Shown here: one piece after another, positions 1 to 13,113 of the stretch | Layout: every line of letters begins with the position of its first letter | How positions within the stretch are numbered: position 1 is the first letter of the stretch | Source of the DNA: Erythroxylum novogranatense | Lineage: Eukaryota; Streptophyta; Magnoliopsida; Malpighiales; Erythroxylaceae | DNA: 64,000 nucleotides | Direction of reading: 5' to 3' | Assembly (NCBI GenBank): GCA_029891385.1 | Contig: CM057230.1 | Coordinates: 30,893,402 to 30,957,401 of the forward strand | Program-made: the position numbers and the translations under genes | Notes under the pieces: generated by a model | The model's input: only the letters and a program-made list of their open reading frames with translations | Told to the model about the DNA's origin: nothing | The model's database searches: none

Positions 1-22
1 GACTCTTTCATTTTCTTTCGTT

Positions 23-187
23 GTTGTGACCGTGCGCCTGAGCTCATATACGTTGAGTCATTGGCTTTGAAAACATTGGGCTCCAAAAGCCCTAATACGT
101 TGAGCATAAAGCTTTGATAATCGTTGGGCACAAAGCCCTGTGCGTTGAGCTTAAAGCTCTGAATACGGTGGCTACACCGGTCACAAC
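23..187. repeat. Hairpin array enclosed by a 10-bp inverted repeat
   Basis: A perfect 10-bp inverted repeat (gttgtgaccg at 23-32, cggtcacaac at 178-187) encloses short units of about 23-30 bp that begin with cgttgag or cgttggg. Several units form a small hairpin, such as GGGC/GCCC at 78-92 and 126-138 and GAGC/GCTC at 147-159. A related patch lies at 52707-52828 in the second LTR copy. Confidence 0.75.
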
Positions 188-811
188 TGCCTTTATCTTA
201 TCATACTGTTATGCATGTATGCACATGTCCAATTTCCAATACATGCACCGTACTAAAACTTCATATACCTAATTCTCACCATTTGAAACCAATTATACAC
301 AATTAACACTTCTATATCACAACCCAAATATTTCGGACACCTGTGGTCCGAAATCAATCAAAACAAACACATACAATCCATCCTTAACTCCTCATGGCAT
401 ATTTGCATAGAATTAAACACATATAGGTTGAGAAACCAACTAGGTTACTCACCTCGTAACTCCGAAGCTATCGCCGGAAGTCTCGCCTACGTCGGACGAT
501 CGGCGATCCACTTGAGCCGCTATAACAATCAAAATATAAGTAACATTACTAATTGTATCAATTTTAATGTTCAATGATGCATACGAATCGAATGATGTAC
601 ATACTATACGTGTTATGACATTTCGATAAAATTTGAATTTCCGATCTCAAATTCTAATTCTTAATTCATAATTCCAAATTAAATTTAATCCATAATTAAT
701 TGAACCATCAAATTTCTATATCCCATTATTTAAAACCTCAATTTCATTTTCTAAGAACAACATTCCTCGCATGGCATCGGATCCCGCCACATGCGAGCTC
801 TCCTTTCATTT

Positions 812-1012
812 AACCTTCGCCGCGGCGTATACATCGCCTTACCATGAATCACAAGCGCCTTCTTCGTCATTGTGTATATACCTTGCTGGCGAATCAAGGC
901 TTTCGTGGCGTGGCGACGATCACAGACGTGGCGACGTGCGCCTTTCCTCCTCGCCGCGGCGTGCGGAACAATTCTGCTCGCCGCGGCGTGCAACCACGGA
1001 CACGCCCAGAAA
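812..1012. repeat. GC-rich island inside LTR
   Basis: This patch is much richer in G and C than its AT-rich surroundings. It carries repeated ccgcggcg palindromic cores near 820, 948 and 981 together with 'gtggcgacg' repeats near 910-940. It occupies the same relative place as GC islands in the other gypsy LTRs of the window. The open frames through it show no recognisable domain. Confidence 0.55.
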
Positions 1013-2092
1013 ACCCAGAAATTTCCAGATTTTCGACTGATATCAACTCCAAATCCAGATTTTCTCCTTACAAACCACTCCTAAATAATTCCATACACAT
1101 CATACAACAAATCTTTAGCTTCTATTTCATCAAACAACCATTATTCCCAAATTTCAACCCTAAAACTAACGAAAATACCCAATCGGAAACCCTACATACC
1201 AAATCCTCAAATATACAAATTAAATCATCCAAATAACTCTATAAACCAACCAACCAAACTATATAAAGCAAGATAGAAGTAACTTACTTGATTAATAACC
1301 TCAAATCTTCAAAGATCACTCAAATCCAAGCTCATCGACACCCACGGCTATCACCCAAGCAAAACCCATTTCCATCTCTTCTTTACTCACTCCACAGCAA
1401 CAAATCAATTCAAGGCAAAGGAAGGGACAAATGGCAAGAAGGAATCACAAGGAAGATCCACGATGAAGAAAGAAGAATCAAAGGCTAAAGGTCTTTCAAA
1501 GAGGAGAGAAAATCGTGGAAGGCAAATTCAAAGAATAGGGCTTTTATATTAAAGGATTACTAAGGCTTGTTTGGCAAATTCATTTGCCACAAGTCCGAAT
1601 CCGGACCACCTCAAGTCAGTTTCAAATTCCAATTTCTCCCGAATTCCAATGGCTAAACCCTAATTCCTCAAATCAAATTTCTAACATGTCCATGCCATTG
1701 GATAATCAATTTCGGAACCGGACATTCAAATAACCAGTCATTGATAAATTTTCCGGTCCGGGCCTATTGCTCCGAAAATTCCATAAAAATTCCTATAAAT
1801 CCTCAAAAATAGAAAATTTATTATCATATACTCCAATTTCATAATTCAACTTCCTAACTTTCATTTCTAACTCAAATTCAATCCTCGAGCCTATTTTGAC
1901 CTAATTATCACACATGTCCTAATCATCTCCAAATTCAAATTATCCAAATCAAATCGAAATATGTCATACATGTATGTATGCATTTAATGCCAATAAAATC
2001 ATTGCCAATTATACACAAATTCTAAAATGCATGCACATGCCAAATACGAATGCAATGAACTGTATCCATCCCATCGGTGACGGGATGTTACA

Positions 2093-4337
2093 GGAAGTCA
2101 ATTAGGAAATTGAAAAGAAAGTGAGTCAATGTACCTCATTAAGGATCAGTTATTTAAGGAATCACGAGGGCTAATCAGGAGGTATATGAAATTTGATAAT
2201 AATTGCTTGAGTTCACAAATGCCTAATAGCACTATGGTATTGGAGACTAAAGAGATTCAAGATTTGAGAGTGTATTAAAGACATTCGAAGAATTGCGAAA
2301 AATAGTTTAAATACATGGAGAAAAATGTGAAAAGCGTATGAGTAACATGTATAAAGAGCATTTTGGAGGAAATATGTTAAGGTAAATTACATCAGATAGA
2401 TTTGGAGATTTTGTAGTATACACTGATGTGGTATAAGAAATTTGGTTGAAATCCAATGCAGCGTAACAAAGTGATTTCATATGCATGGAGACAATTGAAG
2501 TCCTATGAGTTGACTAATTGATACATGATTTAGAATTGCTACATTGATGATTATTTTGAAAGTTTAAAGACCGTATATGTACAAGAATATCTTCAATATA
2601 CATATGCAAGTGCAGATCGTAAAAGTTTGAGTCAATCAATGAATTGGGAGACGTAGTTATAAGACGCAGGAGATTGAAATAAATGCTAAAAGGCTATGAT
2701 TGTTCTAGCGAGAAATTCCAAGTGAAGCTAAGTGGTATATCAGATGCCTTAAGTAGAAATGCGATATTGAGGTTATCAAACTAATAAAAAAGAAAGCATA
2801 GAATAGAGGGTTTGGTTTACCTCAAATTAAGGAATAAGGGATTATGAGATTGAAAATTGATATGAGCATCAAGTTTAAATGAGAAAAAGGATATAGGGTG
2901 AATGGAATAAGAAGTATATGAAATCAATAAAGATGCTTGAGTTGAAAGAATTGAATATGAGACTGAGGCAATAGATAGAGTTATTCGAAGGATTATGATT
3001 GTATAAGTGAGTGCTATACTAGTAAAGCCAATGTTATGATCAGATGCATTGAATAGAGAAATTAATAGCGGCGTATCATAAATTTAGATATTGAGGTTAT
3101 CAAATCTAGTGCAGTAAAGAGTGTAGAATGTGAAATTGAATTTTAGGCAAAATATTTAGTTACTGAAAGTTTAGATCAGTTCATATGAACCAAGCTCAAA
3201 TTGAAGATTCAGCAATTGTGAATCTCACTAAGAAATTGAAAATGAATATGAATTTTGAGTTCGAATAAGAAGAATGATACTGGGTGATTGAGATAAGAAG
3301 CATGCGTACTGGCAAAGATGATTAAGCAAAGAGACTGTGAGAAAAGTAATGGTGATTTAAGCAATACATCCAAGAAGAAATATGTTAAGTGACTGAAAGT
3401 CTGAATTATCGATGATTTTAACTGTCAGAGATATGCTTAAAGTTTATAGTTTAGAGTTAGTAGGAACATGAGATCAATGTATAGTTCTATTTAACGTTAA
3501 GCATCCCAATTGTTGTCATAGTGTTTTCAATAGAATACTCGATGAGGAGTTAGAAGATAGAAAGAGTCATCGCTTTTGTATTATGATGAGTAAGGGCTAA
3601 AAATGTTTGAATGTCAGATCAATTGAAGAGGTATTAGAAATTAAGTGGTTAAGAAAGATGAATGAATTAGGTGGATTCACAGCAAAGATATGGAATACGG
3701 GAAATTGACATAAGAGTTACATGAAATGAGATTAAAGTGATATGAATTATTAAGTGAAAATTTGAATTTTCTCTGAAGGTATCATCTTGCTCAGGTGTGC
3801 TCAAGTTAGGAAAAAGAATTCGCTAAGCCGTCATGAATTAGTTCGTATGATAGTATTATGAGTTAATGCTACTGATACAAGGATTCAAAATATGATATAT
3901 GTGAATATGTTAAGGAAATATTGATGTTATAAGATTATGGTGTTATCGACGCAAGAAGTGGGGAAAAAAAGATTTGAGTGATCTGAAGCATAAGGAGGAA
4001 CTAGTTAAGAAAGTAAATGACCAAATAACGAATTGAAAGACCGAATGAGTATACTGAATACAATCATTTGAAAGAAAGTTTTAGAGTGATGAAGTTAAAT
4101 GAGAAACAGAGGAGCATCCTACACTCCTAATCAAATCGATAAGAAATATTGGTGTTTGGATATGAGATGGATGGTATTTAAGATAAAAGGTGAAAAACAT
4201 TATGAATATGTGTGGTGAGAAATTTGAATATGTGAATGACTAGGATTATTTGGAAGACATGAGTAAAGAAATTATCTTGCTTGGTATTTGCTTAAGTATG
4301 AATTTCAAGGACGAAATTCTTTTAAGAGGGGGAGAAA
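2093..4337 (+). mobile_element. Gypsy element 3' internal region with polypurine tract, decayed
   Basis: This 2.2-kb stretch has no open frame of useful length. It ends in a polypurine tract (4324-4337, aagagggggagaaa) preceded by 'ggacgaaattctttt', the hallmark that precedes the 3' LTR in Tekay/Del-like gypsy elements. A nearly identical tract stands before the LTR at 62155. I see no protease, reverse transcriptase or integrase motif, so it is either the non-coding 3' part or badly decayed coding sequence. The minus-strand LTR ending at 2092 interrupts it on the left. Confidence 0.65.
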
Positions 4338-7300
4338 TGTTGGCCCCTGAAAAAAAATTTAATTATTTAAGCATGTCTAAATTATTTGGAGGTATTGTTT
4401 AAATTATTTTGAGGTTTTAGCTCTTAAGAAGATGGAAATTTAATGAGGGATTAAGCTTAAATTAGAGTTGATTAAGTTGTTAGAGATAAAAAGGGAATTA
4501 AATGGCTTGAGGGCAATTTAGGTATATCACCTATGTTCTAAAGACCAAAGGTTTTCAAGGAAGGCTTCATTGGTCTTTTTAGTTTACTTAAAATGAAAAA
4601 GAAGGAAACAAATGAGTAGGAGCCATGTGAATTGAGAGAGCCACGAAATTTACAAGGAAAATAGTGATTTGATCAAACTATGTAGTTTTGAGGGTGAGCT
4701 AGGTGTTTAAGTTAAAAGACATGTGTTAAGGCTTAGGAGGAAAGTCACGAAATTTCTAGAGCGAGATAGGAGATTTGGCAAAGAAGAAGAAGAAGAAGAA
4801 GAAGAAGAAGGGAGAAGAAAAAAGGTTAGAGCCTTAGTTTTCATCTTGTCTTAGAAAGGAGAAGGAAAAAGGAAAGAAGAAGGATCAAGCTTCCATGAGA
4901 ACCCAAGAGAGAGGGGATTTTCGTGGGTCTCTCCTTAAGGTAAGAGAAATATGATTTCTTTTGGAATTATGGATGGGTTTTAGTGAAACTAGCTTAAGTT
5001 AGGTATGGGTAAAGTTAGATAGGCTTTTCTCCATACTTTCCTCTCCTATAAATGTTTAATTTGGGTTATCATCATGTTAATTTGGGTTATTATTGCTTAA
5101 TGAAGGTGAAGAGAGGTTATTAGAGCTAGAAGCAAGGTCAATTGACTAATTACAAGGCTAAAGGATTAAGGTGGGTAATATTTTAATGATCGAGATAATA
5201 GGCTACTCAATTGTTTTGATATAAATGTCAATGAAGGTTTTTATTTTTGCCTATGACCTTTCATTTGTAAATAAGTTGCTTTTTATGATGGTTTAATCAT
5301 GTATAAGATGTTTTTGATGTCAATGCCTTATGGAAATGTTTGTTACTTTGTTTTATCAAGTGAAAGAGATTTAAATGTGTTATTTCAACGATTATGTGAA
5401 AGTGATTTTGCCATTTGAGGCTAATGATCATGAATTGTGTGAATTATGTGATATACATGTTTGTTTGGGTTTGTGGTGGTCCCTCATGTGTGATAGGTGC
5501 ACTGTCAAAATTATAGCCTTCTCCTACTGCTCGCTAGTGGCAATGGAGCTCTCACGGACTCCTCATGCGTTCACTTGCCACACATGACCGCTCTGCGAAA
5601 ATGTGTAGTACGTCTGCTTGGATCCACCCAAACCATCTTTTATGTGATTATGTGATATGTTTGATTAAGTTGTTTTTGTATGTTATATTGTTTGGTAATT
5701 GCCTTTGATAAATTGATAAACCACTTTATCTCGTGCTTATGTGATAGCTTGATGTGAAAAGTTTCAAATAAAATTGTGAAGGTTTTCATCAATGTGATAT
5801 TGGCTTTGAAATCAAGGAGTTTTGATGAAGTGAAAGCATTTTTAGCAATGTAAATTGGCCTGATAAGTTTGAAAGATTTTATCAATCGAAAGTTGCTTTG
5901 AAAATAAAGGAATTCTGACGTTTTGCTTATTTCTTAATTATTAAGCTGTTACTCACTGAGCCGTCGAGCTCACACCCCTTTTCTCCCTCCACAGGTAACG
6001 AGCGGGAACACGAGTTACAGTATTAGGAGTGAGACACCACTTCAATGTTCTTAATTTAGAAGTCTTTTTTTATTAGAAATGAAGCATTAGGTTGCATTTG
6101 GAGATTTGTTTCACTTTGTACTTTGATTTTGATCTTTTGGATTGTAATCGGGCTAAATGCCCTCTAAAGTGTTGTAATAACTCATATTGGTCATGTAAAT
6201 GCAAGAATGTTGGGTTTGAATGTAATCTATGAAATTTGCATATGTCTTATTCAAATGCACCATTGTATGGTTTGAATTAGCAAAAGAAGAAGGATTGAGA
6301 TTGTATTGTTTTATAATGTGGAATGGTATAGATATCTAGGAGTGTGGTTGTTGCCCTTAAATTTGTATCTGGAGACACTTTGGAATTGAATTATTTTGTA
6401 TGAGGTTGGATATTGAGTTTTATGCAGATGAGGGTAATTGAATTGAAGTTTGGCTAGTTAAATATACAACGTAGGTGCTGTCAAATTTTTACAAAATTTG
6501 ACAGAACTTTACTTAGGTTTTAGACCATTTTAGTGTTGGAATTGAATTGAGGTGTCTTCTTGAAGAATTTAGCATACGTTTAGAGCTTTCTAGTGATATA
6601 TGGTGTGCCTTAATTGGAGTTAGGAGTAAAAACTTATGGGGGTTAAACCTATACCGCCATCGCTCATGTGGCTATTTCACTGTTTCATTGGTCATTATAA
6701 GAGCAATACATTTGAGTGAGTTTTTACCTCCTTTAATGATGGAATTGAGTTTTGCATCCTTAATGAAATTTGTAGGGCATCTTGTTATCTTTCCATTGAG
6801 GTATAATATATACTTTTTAGGACTTGGAGTAGGAAGTTATGACAATTGGAAGATAACTGTTAAAGTCATTTTTTATGTTCATATTGCTTGTGAGCTTATG
6901 ATGACCTTGATGACTAAGGAATGAATTCATGGTTTTGATGAACTAATTAAGCCGGAAATTGTGAATTTGGTGAGTGAACTTGGAATTTGAAGTGTTATGA
7001 AGTGTTTATGCTTTATAATAAGTTAAATTTGTTAAGTATACAAGTGGATATGCAGTTAGGTTGAAGGTACGATGTTGAAAGAGGTATTGGAGTTTTGGCA
7101 AATGGCATGTCCGTTAAACGGACAGCCTCGGGTGCAAAGACACCCCTTAGCCTGCCCATGTCCGTTAGACGGACTTTCATGTCCATTTAACGGACATTCT
7201 CGAAGCATTTGGGCCACTTTCACCCGAACGTGTCCGTTTAACAGACAACTACAGGAAAGATTGTGAATTTGAACAAAGTTAGAGGCCGAATCTCATTTTG

Positions 7301-7926
7301 GGGTCTTCATGAGAGTTGTATATCTAGATGTTGTCTGTCTAATGGTAAAAGAACGAACTCAATCCGACATCTAGACTAAAAGTTATGATAATCGCGCCAA
7401 AAGAGTTTCAATTTGATTTTGGAAGTGAACATAGTCTATTACTTTGGGCATAACTACCTCATCCGACCTCCAATTGAGGTGAGACTTGAGACATTAGATT
7501 TCTAAGACATATATCTTTCTCTCCAAAAACATTGGTACCATTTGGAGTTAAATTTAATAAGTTTGAATTAAAATAAGTGAGAGGTCAGTTTGGAGATCAT
7601 TTTAGGAGTATGAGCTCTTTTAGGCTTTTTGAGCATAACTTGAGTTATACAACTCCGTTTAAGGTGATTCTTGTTCCAAAACGAATTTGAGACATAAAGC
7701 TACAACTTATATGAATAAGTCAACTTATAATTTTGGTGTTATATAGCGTGCGCTCGCCACGAATGTAGAGTTGCAGCTAAGGACCCTGTAAGGAAATAAG
7801 CGCAAGGCTTTAGGACTCCGAAAATTGGGCTCTGGAAAACGGGTCCAATAGTTGTGGAATTAAATCAAGAGTAAGAGTGTTAAGTTATAAGCAGTTGGGG
7901 TCCGGTCTTCGGATCGGGTTCCAACA
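4338..7926 (+). mobile_element. Gypsy 3' LTR, 3.6 kb
   Basis: It starts TGTTGGCCCC directly after a polypurine tract and ends in 'cttcggatcgggttccaaca' at 7926, matching the end of the LTR at 61347 ('ttcggatcgggtcccaaca'). Inside it shares with the 56739 LTR a segment around 5481-5640 ('atagccttctc', 'ctcgctagtggca', 'ctcacggactcc') and a 'gagctcaca-cccc' segment near 5968. The matching 5' LTR is not in the window, so no target duplication can be tested. Open frames at 5375, 6547 and 7072 are chance frames. Confidence 0.8.
7103..7252. repeat. Cluster of TGTCCGTT palindromes in LTR
   Basis: Four near-palindromic units of the type TGTCCGTT-A-AACGGACA are packed within 150 bp. The first, at about 7107-7123, is perfect; later ones near 7168, 7182 and 7228 carry one or two changes. 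They lie inside the 4338-7926 LTR, at the place where sister LTRs carry GC-rich islands. Confidence 0.75.
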
Positions 7927-9515
7927 CACACTGCTTGCTTCCACCAGCTGCAACGTGTCTCTATTATCTAACTAGCTAACGTTTTTGGTGTCCCACTTCA
8001 CTAGTTGCGTCGCATTCTTTATCTTCAGCCAACTAGCTGCCAACATCCCCCTCTCTTATCCAACTAGTTGCAATGATATTTTTTATTGCCACCACCAGCT
8101 CACTTTAATTTTTTTTCTCCACTAACTGTCACGCTCTTCTCCTTCAGTGTGGCTACTCCACCATGCTGCAACGTTTTTGGCTTCCACCTCATGTTTTCTT
8201 CTTCATATGCAGCGTGTGTGTAGTTAGTGTTGAGTGGTAGCTTGAGTGCAATGAGGAGTTGCTTTTGTTTTTTGTTTTTTTCTCTCCAGTCCACGCCACT
8301 AGCTCTTGTTTTTTTTCGTTTTATTAGCCACCATCTACTGCCTTATTCATGCCTATAATAACATTTTATCAGCCCCTTTTTTCTTCACTTTTTGTGTCAA
8401 CCTCTTTAACGCCACCAACCTCCTTTTGCTCTTTGTTTATTTTTTCTTCTATTCTTTCCACACAGCCCACGCCTAAGCCACCAAATCTCACGCTGCTATC
8501 TCATTCTTCTTCTCTTTGATGTGACAAATTAAGTGTTTAGTTTTGGTCCATCAGACACTCCAAAACCTTGAAACTTATGCACGCCTCTCCATTTTTCCCT
8601 CCACGTTGTCGTTTCCTTCTTGTGTGATGTTTGGGTTTTGGACTGCTATGTTGCATTTTCTTCTTCTTGCGTTGGACTACTGTCTTAATCTTTTTGAAGT
8701 CTAATTTCTTTCAAGTATCCCTTTCTTTATTTAAAAGCTTTTCTTGATTTATGGTATTAGACGTTTCAAATCTAATATGTACCTAAAATTAAAACAAACA
8801 ACTCTTAATTAGTATAATTTAAATATAAATGTACAATTTAAATATAAATAAAACTTAATTAAATATAAATGGCACCTAAATACCAATTGATTGCATTTCA
8901 TATTTGTCATATCCAAGTGAATCATAAATACAAAATTGAAATCACTTTACAATTATACCCAAAAAACAATATTAGAAATAGAACCTGAGAATGTAGTCTA
9001 CATTCTCCATGATTGTAAACCGTATTTGTAAAATCCATCAAAACAGAAAGTGGCTGCATTTGCTATTTTTCATAAAAAAAAAAGGCAAATTTGTTCAAAA
9101 CAAGTAAAACGACACATGCGATATTATTAATTATTGAAACCTAACCTGATCTTGATGTAATATGGGATGTTATATGCTGGAGATAATACGGGTATGTTGG
9201 GAATTATCTTCATAATCCTGAATAGAGTGTTAAAGCAAAAAATCCTTAAAATTATCCTAATATAAATTATATACATTAAAGGTTTGAAAACATAAAATTA
9301 GCAAAATTATAACTTGAGTATTGGAAAGGGCGATGGGTGTCGAGTCTGCCATATTTGTTGAAGTCTTGCATTTGTTTACATTCTTTCTTTTTTTAAACTT
9401 TTCTGTAATCCACGCTTTAATCTCTTATTTGATGTAGGTTTTATGTTTATTTTGACACCTCATATGTTATTCCTTTGACCAAAATTAACATCAGGTTGAT
9501 TAATCATATTCATAT
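7927..9515. other. Intergenic, no gene recognised
   Basis: No supported gene. The first 700 bp are pyrimidine-rich on the plus strand with repeated 'caccagctgcaacg' and 'ccaactagctgc' motifs, perhaps an old repeat. From about 8740 the sequence is plain AT-rich. An imperfectly placed but perfect inverted repeat, gagaatgtag at 8987-8996 and ctacattctc at 8998-9007, separated by one base, is the only structured site I noticed. Confidence 0.5.
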
Positions 9516-9525
9516 CAGTATTTGA

Positions 9526-11813
9526 TTATTGGGTTAATTCTTCATCTTGTGATATGAGGTTCTCTTCATCAACTATTTCTTCACCTTGCAATATCTCATC
9601 AACCATCTTCAACATGTTGAGAAGCTGATCTTTCACAATTTTACAAGTATCTCTCCTATCTGTTGCTCTTATAACCAATCGCATGCTTAATGCACACAAT
9701 TCTTTGTACCTTATAGTTGACAACATTTTAGGATCCATTTCATTTTAATTGAAAGTGGAGTTTTTACTATCAACGTACCACGATTTTGTTTTCCGTGTCC
9801 AGTTTTTCAAAATATAGTTACTCAGTATTCTCAAAATATTTTTCAAGTTAAAAACCTTCAACATATGAGATTATAAAATGCTAACACACTCAAACTTCTG
9901 ACAACTATAATGAACTTAATCATTTGATAAATCATAAGTGACCATATTAGAGTAACTCTTCCCTACAACATTGATCTCATATTTTGCAATTATACCTTCT
10001 TCACCGTAAAAACAAAAACTTGTATCATGAGAATGATTCCATTGATCTTGAAAACATTTAAACACTTCTAACGTGTACATAATAGCTACATGCTCTAAAT
10101 TTTTAACAAGTGCTGACAATGTTGGAGTGCTTACATTACTTCTAAAATCATCTTTTAACTCACCAAATCGACAATCATCAATAAGCCTCTGGAAGTGATT
10201 AAAAAATTGCAAAAAGTTATGCTGATAACTCACATACTTTTTTACAATGCTATTCATGCTCTCATTGCGTTGGGTGATGGTCTTGTTTTCGTAAAACATT
10301 TGGCGTCCATAAACCAAAGCCCATTTTTCCATACGTTTCAACCAATTATTATCTTCAAGTTCCTATTTTTGCAGCATCTTATTCCATGCAAAAATAAAAT
10401 CCTTTTTCTTCTTCATAATCATATATGCACGAGTTGAAATCTTGCGAAAAATCTTTAAACTGAAAAGAAACACCACTCAAATGGATTGCAGCATTTTGAT
10501 AAATGTGTCAGATACACAGTCGATGATGAGTTTCAGGCTATCTTGGAGCTAATGTCTTTTCCATCACCGCATCCTGATCATTAAGAATAGTTGTAGGCTT
10601 TTTCACAAACATGGTTATACCAAATGTGTCAAACAACCACTCAAATGTAAGAGCAGTCTCATCATATAAAAATGCAACACCAAAAATTGTTGTTTACTTA
10701 TGATGGTTCACATCGACAAGCAAAGCAAGTGGACGACCCTCATCATTCTTCTTGTAAAGTAGTATCGAAGCAAACAACATCACCAAAGTCTAAGTAGTCA
10801 TTCCTCATTTTTATGTCTAACCAAAATATATTAGTTATCAAATCATCTTAATCCACTTGAATGGCATTAAAAAATTAGGATCTTCAACCTACATTTTATA
10901 CAAATATTCTAACATGCCACTTGTATCTCCCTTTTTAATGTCTCTTGTTTTTTTATGTCTTAAATAATTCATTTGTAATCCTCCATAATAAAGCCAAGAT
11001 TATTTCTCCTACTTGCTTGTCTCACTATAAGATCATGGGATGTTTTTGGTGAAATTCCCACATCATTAGCCATTTCAATTTGCATTGTTGCAGCTGAAGA
11101 TATCTTTATGTGACTTCTATATAAATGTTTTTTGTTAGGACTTGAAAGGTAATGATTATGATCGTCGACAAATTGAATCACTTAAAATTTTCTAGTTTTC
11201 ACACTATTAACTTTCATTTTTACCTCACAACTAAATCTTGTTTCTGAACATGGAACTTTTACATACATTCTTTTATCTGGCATCCTTTGACCTTCAGCAC
11301 TATAACAAAAAAAAAACCCTGCAAATCAATTTACTAGATTTCTCTTTGTAACTTTTGCTTTTTTTATTCCAAAGCCCACATGTTTTGCATAATTAAATAA
11401 AATTAATAAGCTTCTTCTTCCGTCTCGAACTCCATGTTAAGTTTTGGTATTAACTCTCTTGCAACAGATGAGTGAATTTTGCAACTGTACTCTTCATAAT
11501 TTGAATTCACCAAATCAGTTAAATTCATATTATGTGTCTCATTTACAGCCAAATCAGTTGAATTCATATTTCGAGTCTCACTGCCAACCAAATCAGCTAA
11601 ATTCATATTACTACTCTCATTGCGAATGCCAATGTTATTCTTATGTTGCTCCATCTTAGTTTCATAATCTAATCGATGGTATGGAGTACATCTACCTTCC
11701 ATTTTTACATCTATTAAATTCACAAATGAAGTACCATTTTTAGATAAAATCATTAACATAACAAAAAAGGAGTGTTCAGAATATATTGGGAGGTATTTTA
11801 ATTTTCCATGCAT
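9526..11813 (-). pseudogene. FAR1/MULE-related transposase, decayed copy A
   Basis: Read from right to left, the pieces follow the order of FHY3/FAR1-type MULE proteins. An N-terminal stretch (11813-11403) ends in 'MEFETEEEAY', the start of the FAR1 DNA-binding domain. A segment at 11181-10969 contains 'VDDHNHYL', the His-x-His zinc-binding end of that domain, then 'RRNNLGFIMEDYK'. The MULE catalytic region lies near 10800-10640, and C-terminal parts lie at 10341-9916 and 9738-9526. The copy is dead: a TAA stop follows EEEAY (11403-11405), one base is inserted in the catalytic region near 10757, and a CAA codon has become TAA at 10694-10696 relative to copy B. A 39-bp repeat encodes the 'NMN-DL' repeats upstream of the domain. 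Confidence 0.85.
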
Positions 11814-13113
11814 ACTTTATTTAATTCCTATAACAGAAAAAATGATTGGACAATTAAAGGTTTCATGACAAATTCTTCCCATAAAATGAATAATATGTTT
11901 CGAAGATCTTAACCGAAGTTAATATTAAGCAACTCAACCTTTACAATATACATTAATTATCACTCATGTATAAATAAAACTATAAATAAAAACAAAAAGT
12001 TAGATACTGAATAAATTCCAAATAACTTCAAAACTTTTTATAAGTAAAACATAAATAACAAATTCAGTTTAACAACCGCCAGAGGCAAGGACTAAAGTAC
12101 CTAATAGCTCTCCACATTAAATTTAATAATAAAAGTAAATTAACAAAATGATGTATTCTCGGTTTGTTAAATCATTCCTTAAGAATTAATTTGAGAAAGA
12201 AATACAAGAATTGCTTGAAGATAGAGATACGAGAGAGGGACGAGATATGAGAGAGGAATAATAAAACAAGTAAGAAAAAAACAAAACTCACTTAAGAAAA
12301 TAATTGAAATTCGTCAAAATGTTATCTTTCTTCCCGTGTTGTGATCTTCTATTTCTTTACCAAAATTTAAATTTCTCAAAATATTATCCTTCTTCGACTG
12401 TTGTAATCTTCTACTTCTTTACTAACAAAGTTAATTTGCTTTGAGAAGGAAAAACAAAAGTTTTAAAGATATGAAAATCGATAACAAAGAAGCACATAAA
12501 CAAACAACTTAAATGGCGAGAAATCTTAGTTAAACATTGCTTTGGAAATGACAAATAATTATCGATTATTATCATCATCATTATGTTACTCTTATTTGTA
12601 TTGTATTTTGTAATTTGTTAATTTTCATTTTAAGTCGTTAATGCACAAATAAATAAATATAAAAACTATATCGCTAGTGTCCACTCTTTTTACATTTATT
12701 TCTTAATTTCAATAATTAAATTTGATGTTAATGTTAGTATAATTGTATTAATTAATTGAAAATAATAGTTTTTCTTTTGAAAACTCAGGGTCGTGAGTAA
12801 GGCTACCCGTGCAACTGTTGCACAACTGTGAGTTAGGTTGCACAGCCATGCAGCTTGTTCTTTCCTCCATCGCAACCTGGTCTTTCCTCCATATTCGTCC
12901 CAGAGAGAAATCGTTTCATCCATCTTCGTCCCAAATAGAAATCATCCTAAATGTCATGTAATTTGATTAGGGGATATGGGTTGGGTTTTATAAGGTGTAG
13001 GAAAGGGGGCGAAGAGACTTGTAGTTATTAAGGGACGACTTCTGTATTATTATAAATAAAATGAAAAAGGACTTCGACATTACCAATATTCATCATTATT
13101 CATGCTCCATCCT
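10624..13113 (-). repeat. Duplicated FAR1/MULE segment, copy A
   Basis: About 2.49 kb here match 13735-16228 closely in the same orientation, including coding remnants and the long non-coding tail up to 'catgctccatcct' at 13113. Homology starts at 'atgtgtcaaacaaccactc'. Copy A continues further left (to 9526) than copy B. The tail (11820-13113) is AT-rich with no supported gene. No terminal inverted repeat was evident. Confidence 0.85.
11512..11628 (-). repeat. 39-bp tandem repeat, 3 units (copy A)
   Basis: Three 39-bp units start at 11512, 11551 and 11590, each beginning 'aaatcag-t-aattcatatt'. On the minus strand they encode a 13-residue repeat with 'NMN-DLV'. The same array is in copy B at 14625-14741, so it predates the duplication. 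Confidence 0.85.

Larger units (their letters stand above)
1..2092 (-). mobile_element. Gypsy LTR, partial (family shared with 52088-56397)
   Basis: The plus strand ends in GGGATGTTACA at 2092, which on the minus strand is the typical TGTAACATCCC start of a Tekay/Del-like gypsy LTR. It aligns by eye along its length with the complete solo LTR at 52088-56397: both have the same order of a hairpin-rich patch (23-187), a 'ggttactcacc' segment (about 442), a GC-rich island (about 812-1012) and an end in 'cccatcggtgacgggatgttaca'. The other end lies outside the window. Several open frames between 750 and 1490 are chance frames in the GC-rich island and match no protein I recognise. Whether it is a solo LTR or part of a full element cannot be decided here. 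Confidence 0.8.

Noticed and set aside
751..1488. Overlapping open frames of 60-130 residues on both strands
   Set aside because: They lie in a GC-rich island of a gypsy LTR, overlap in several frames and show no domain; the same LTR elsewhere has none of them.
6547..6924. 125-residue plus-strand open frame
   Set aside because: It lies within the 4338-7926 LTR, contains no recognisable domain and has no matching frame in the related LTRs.
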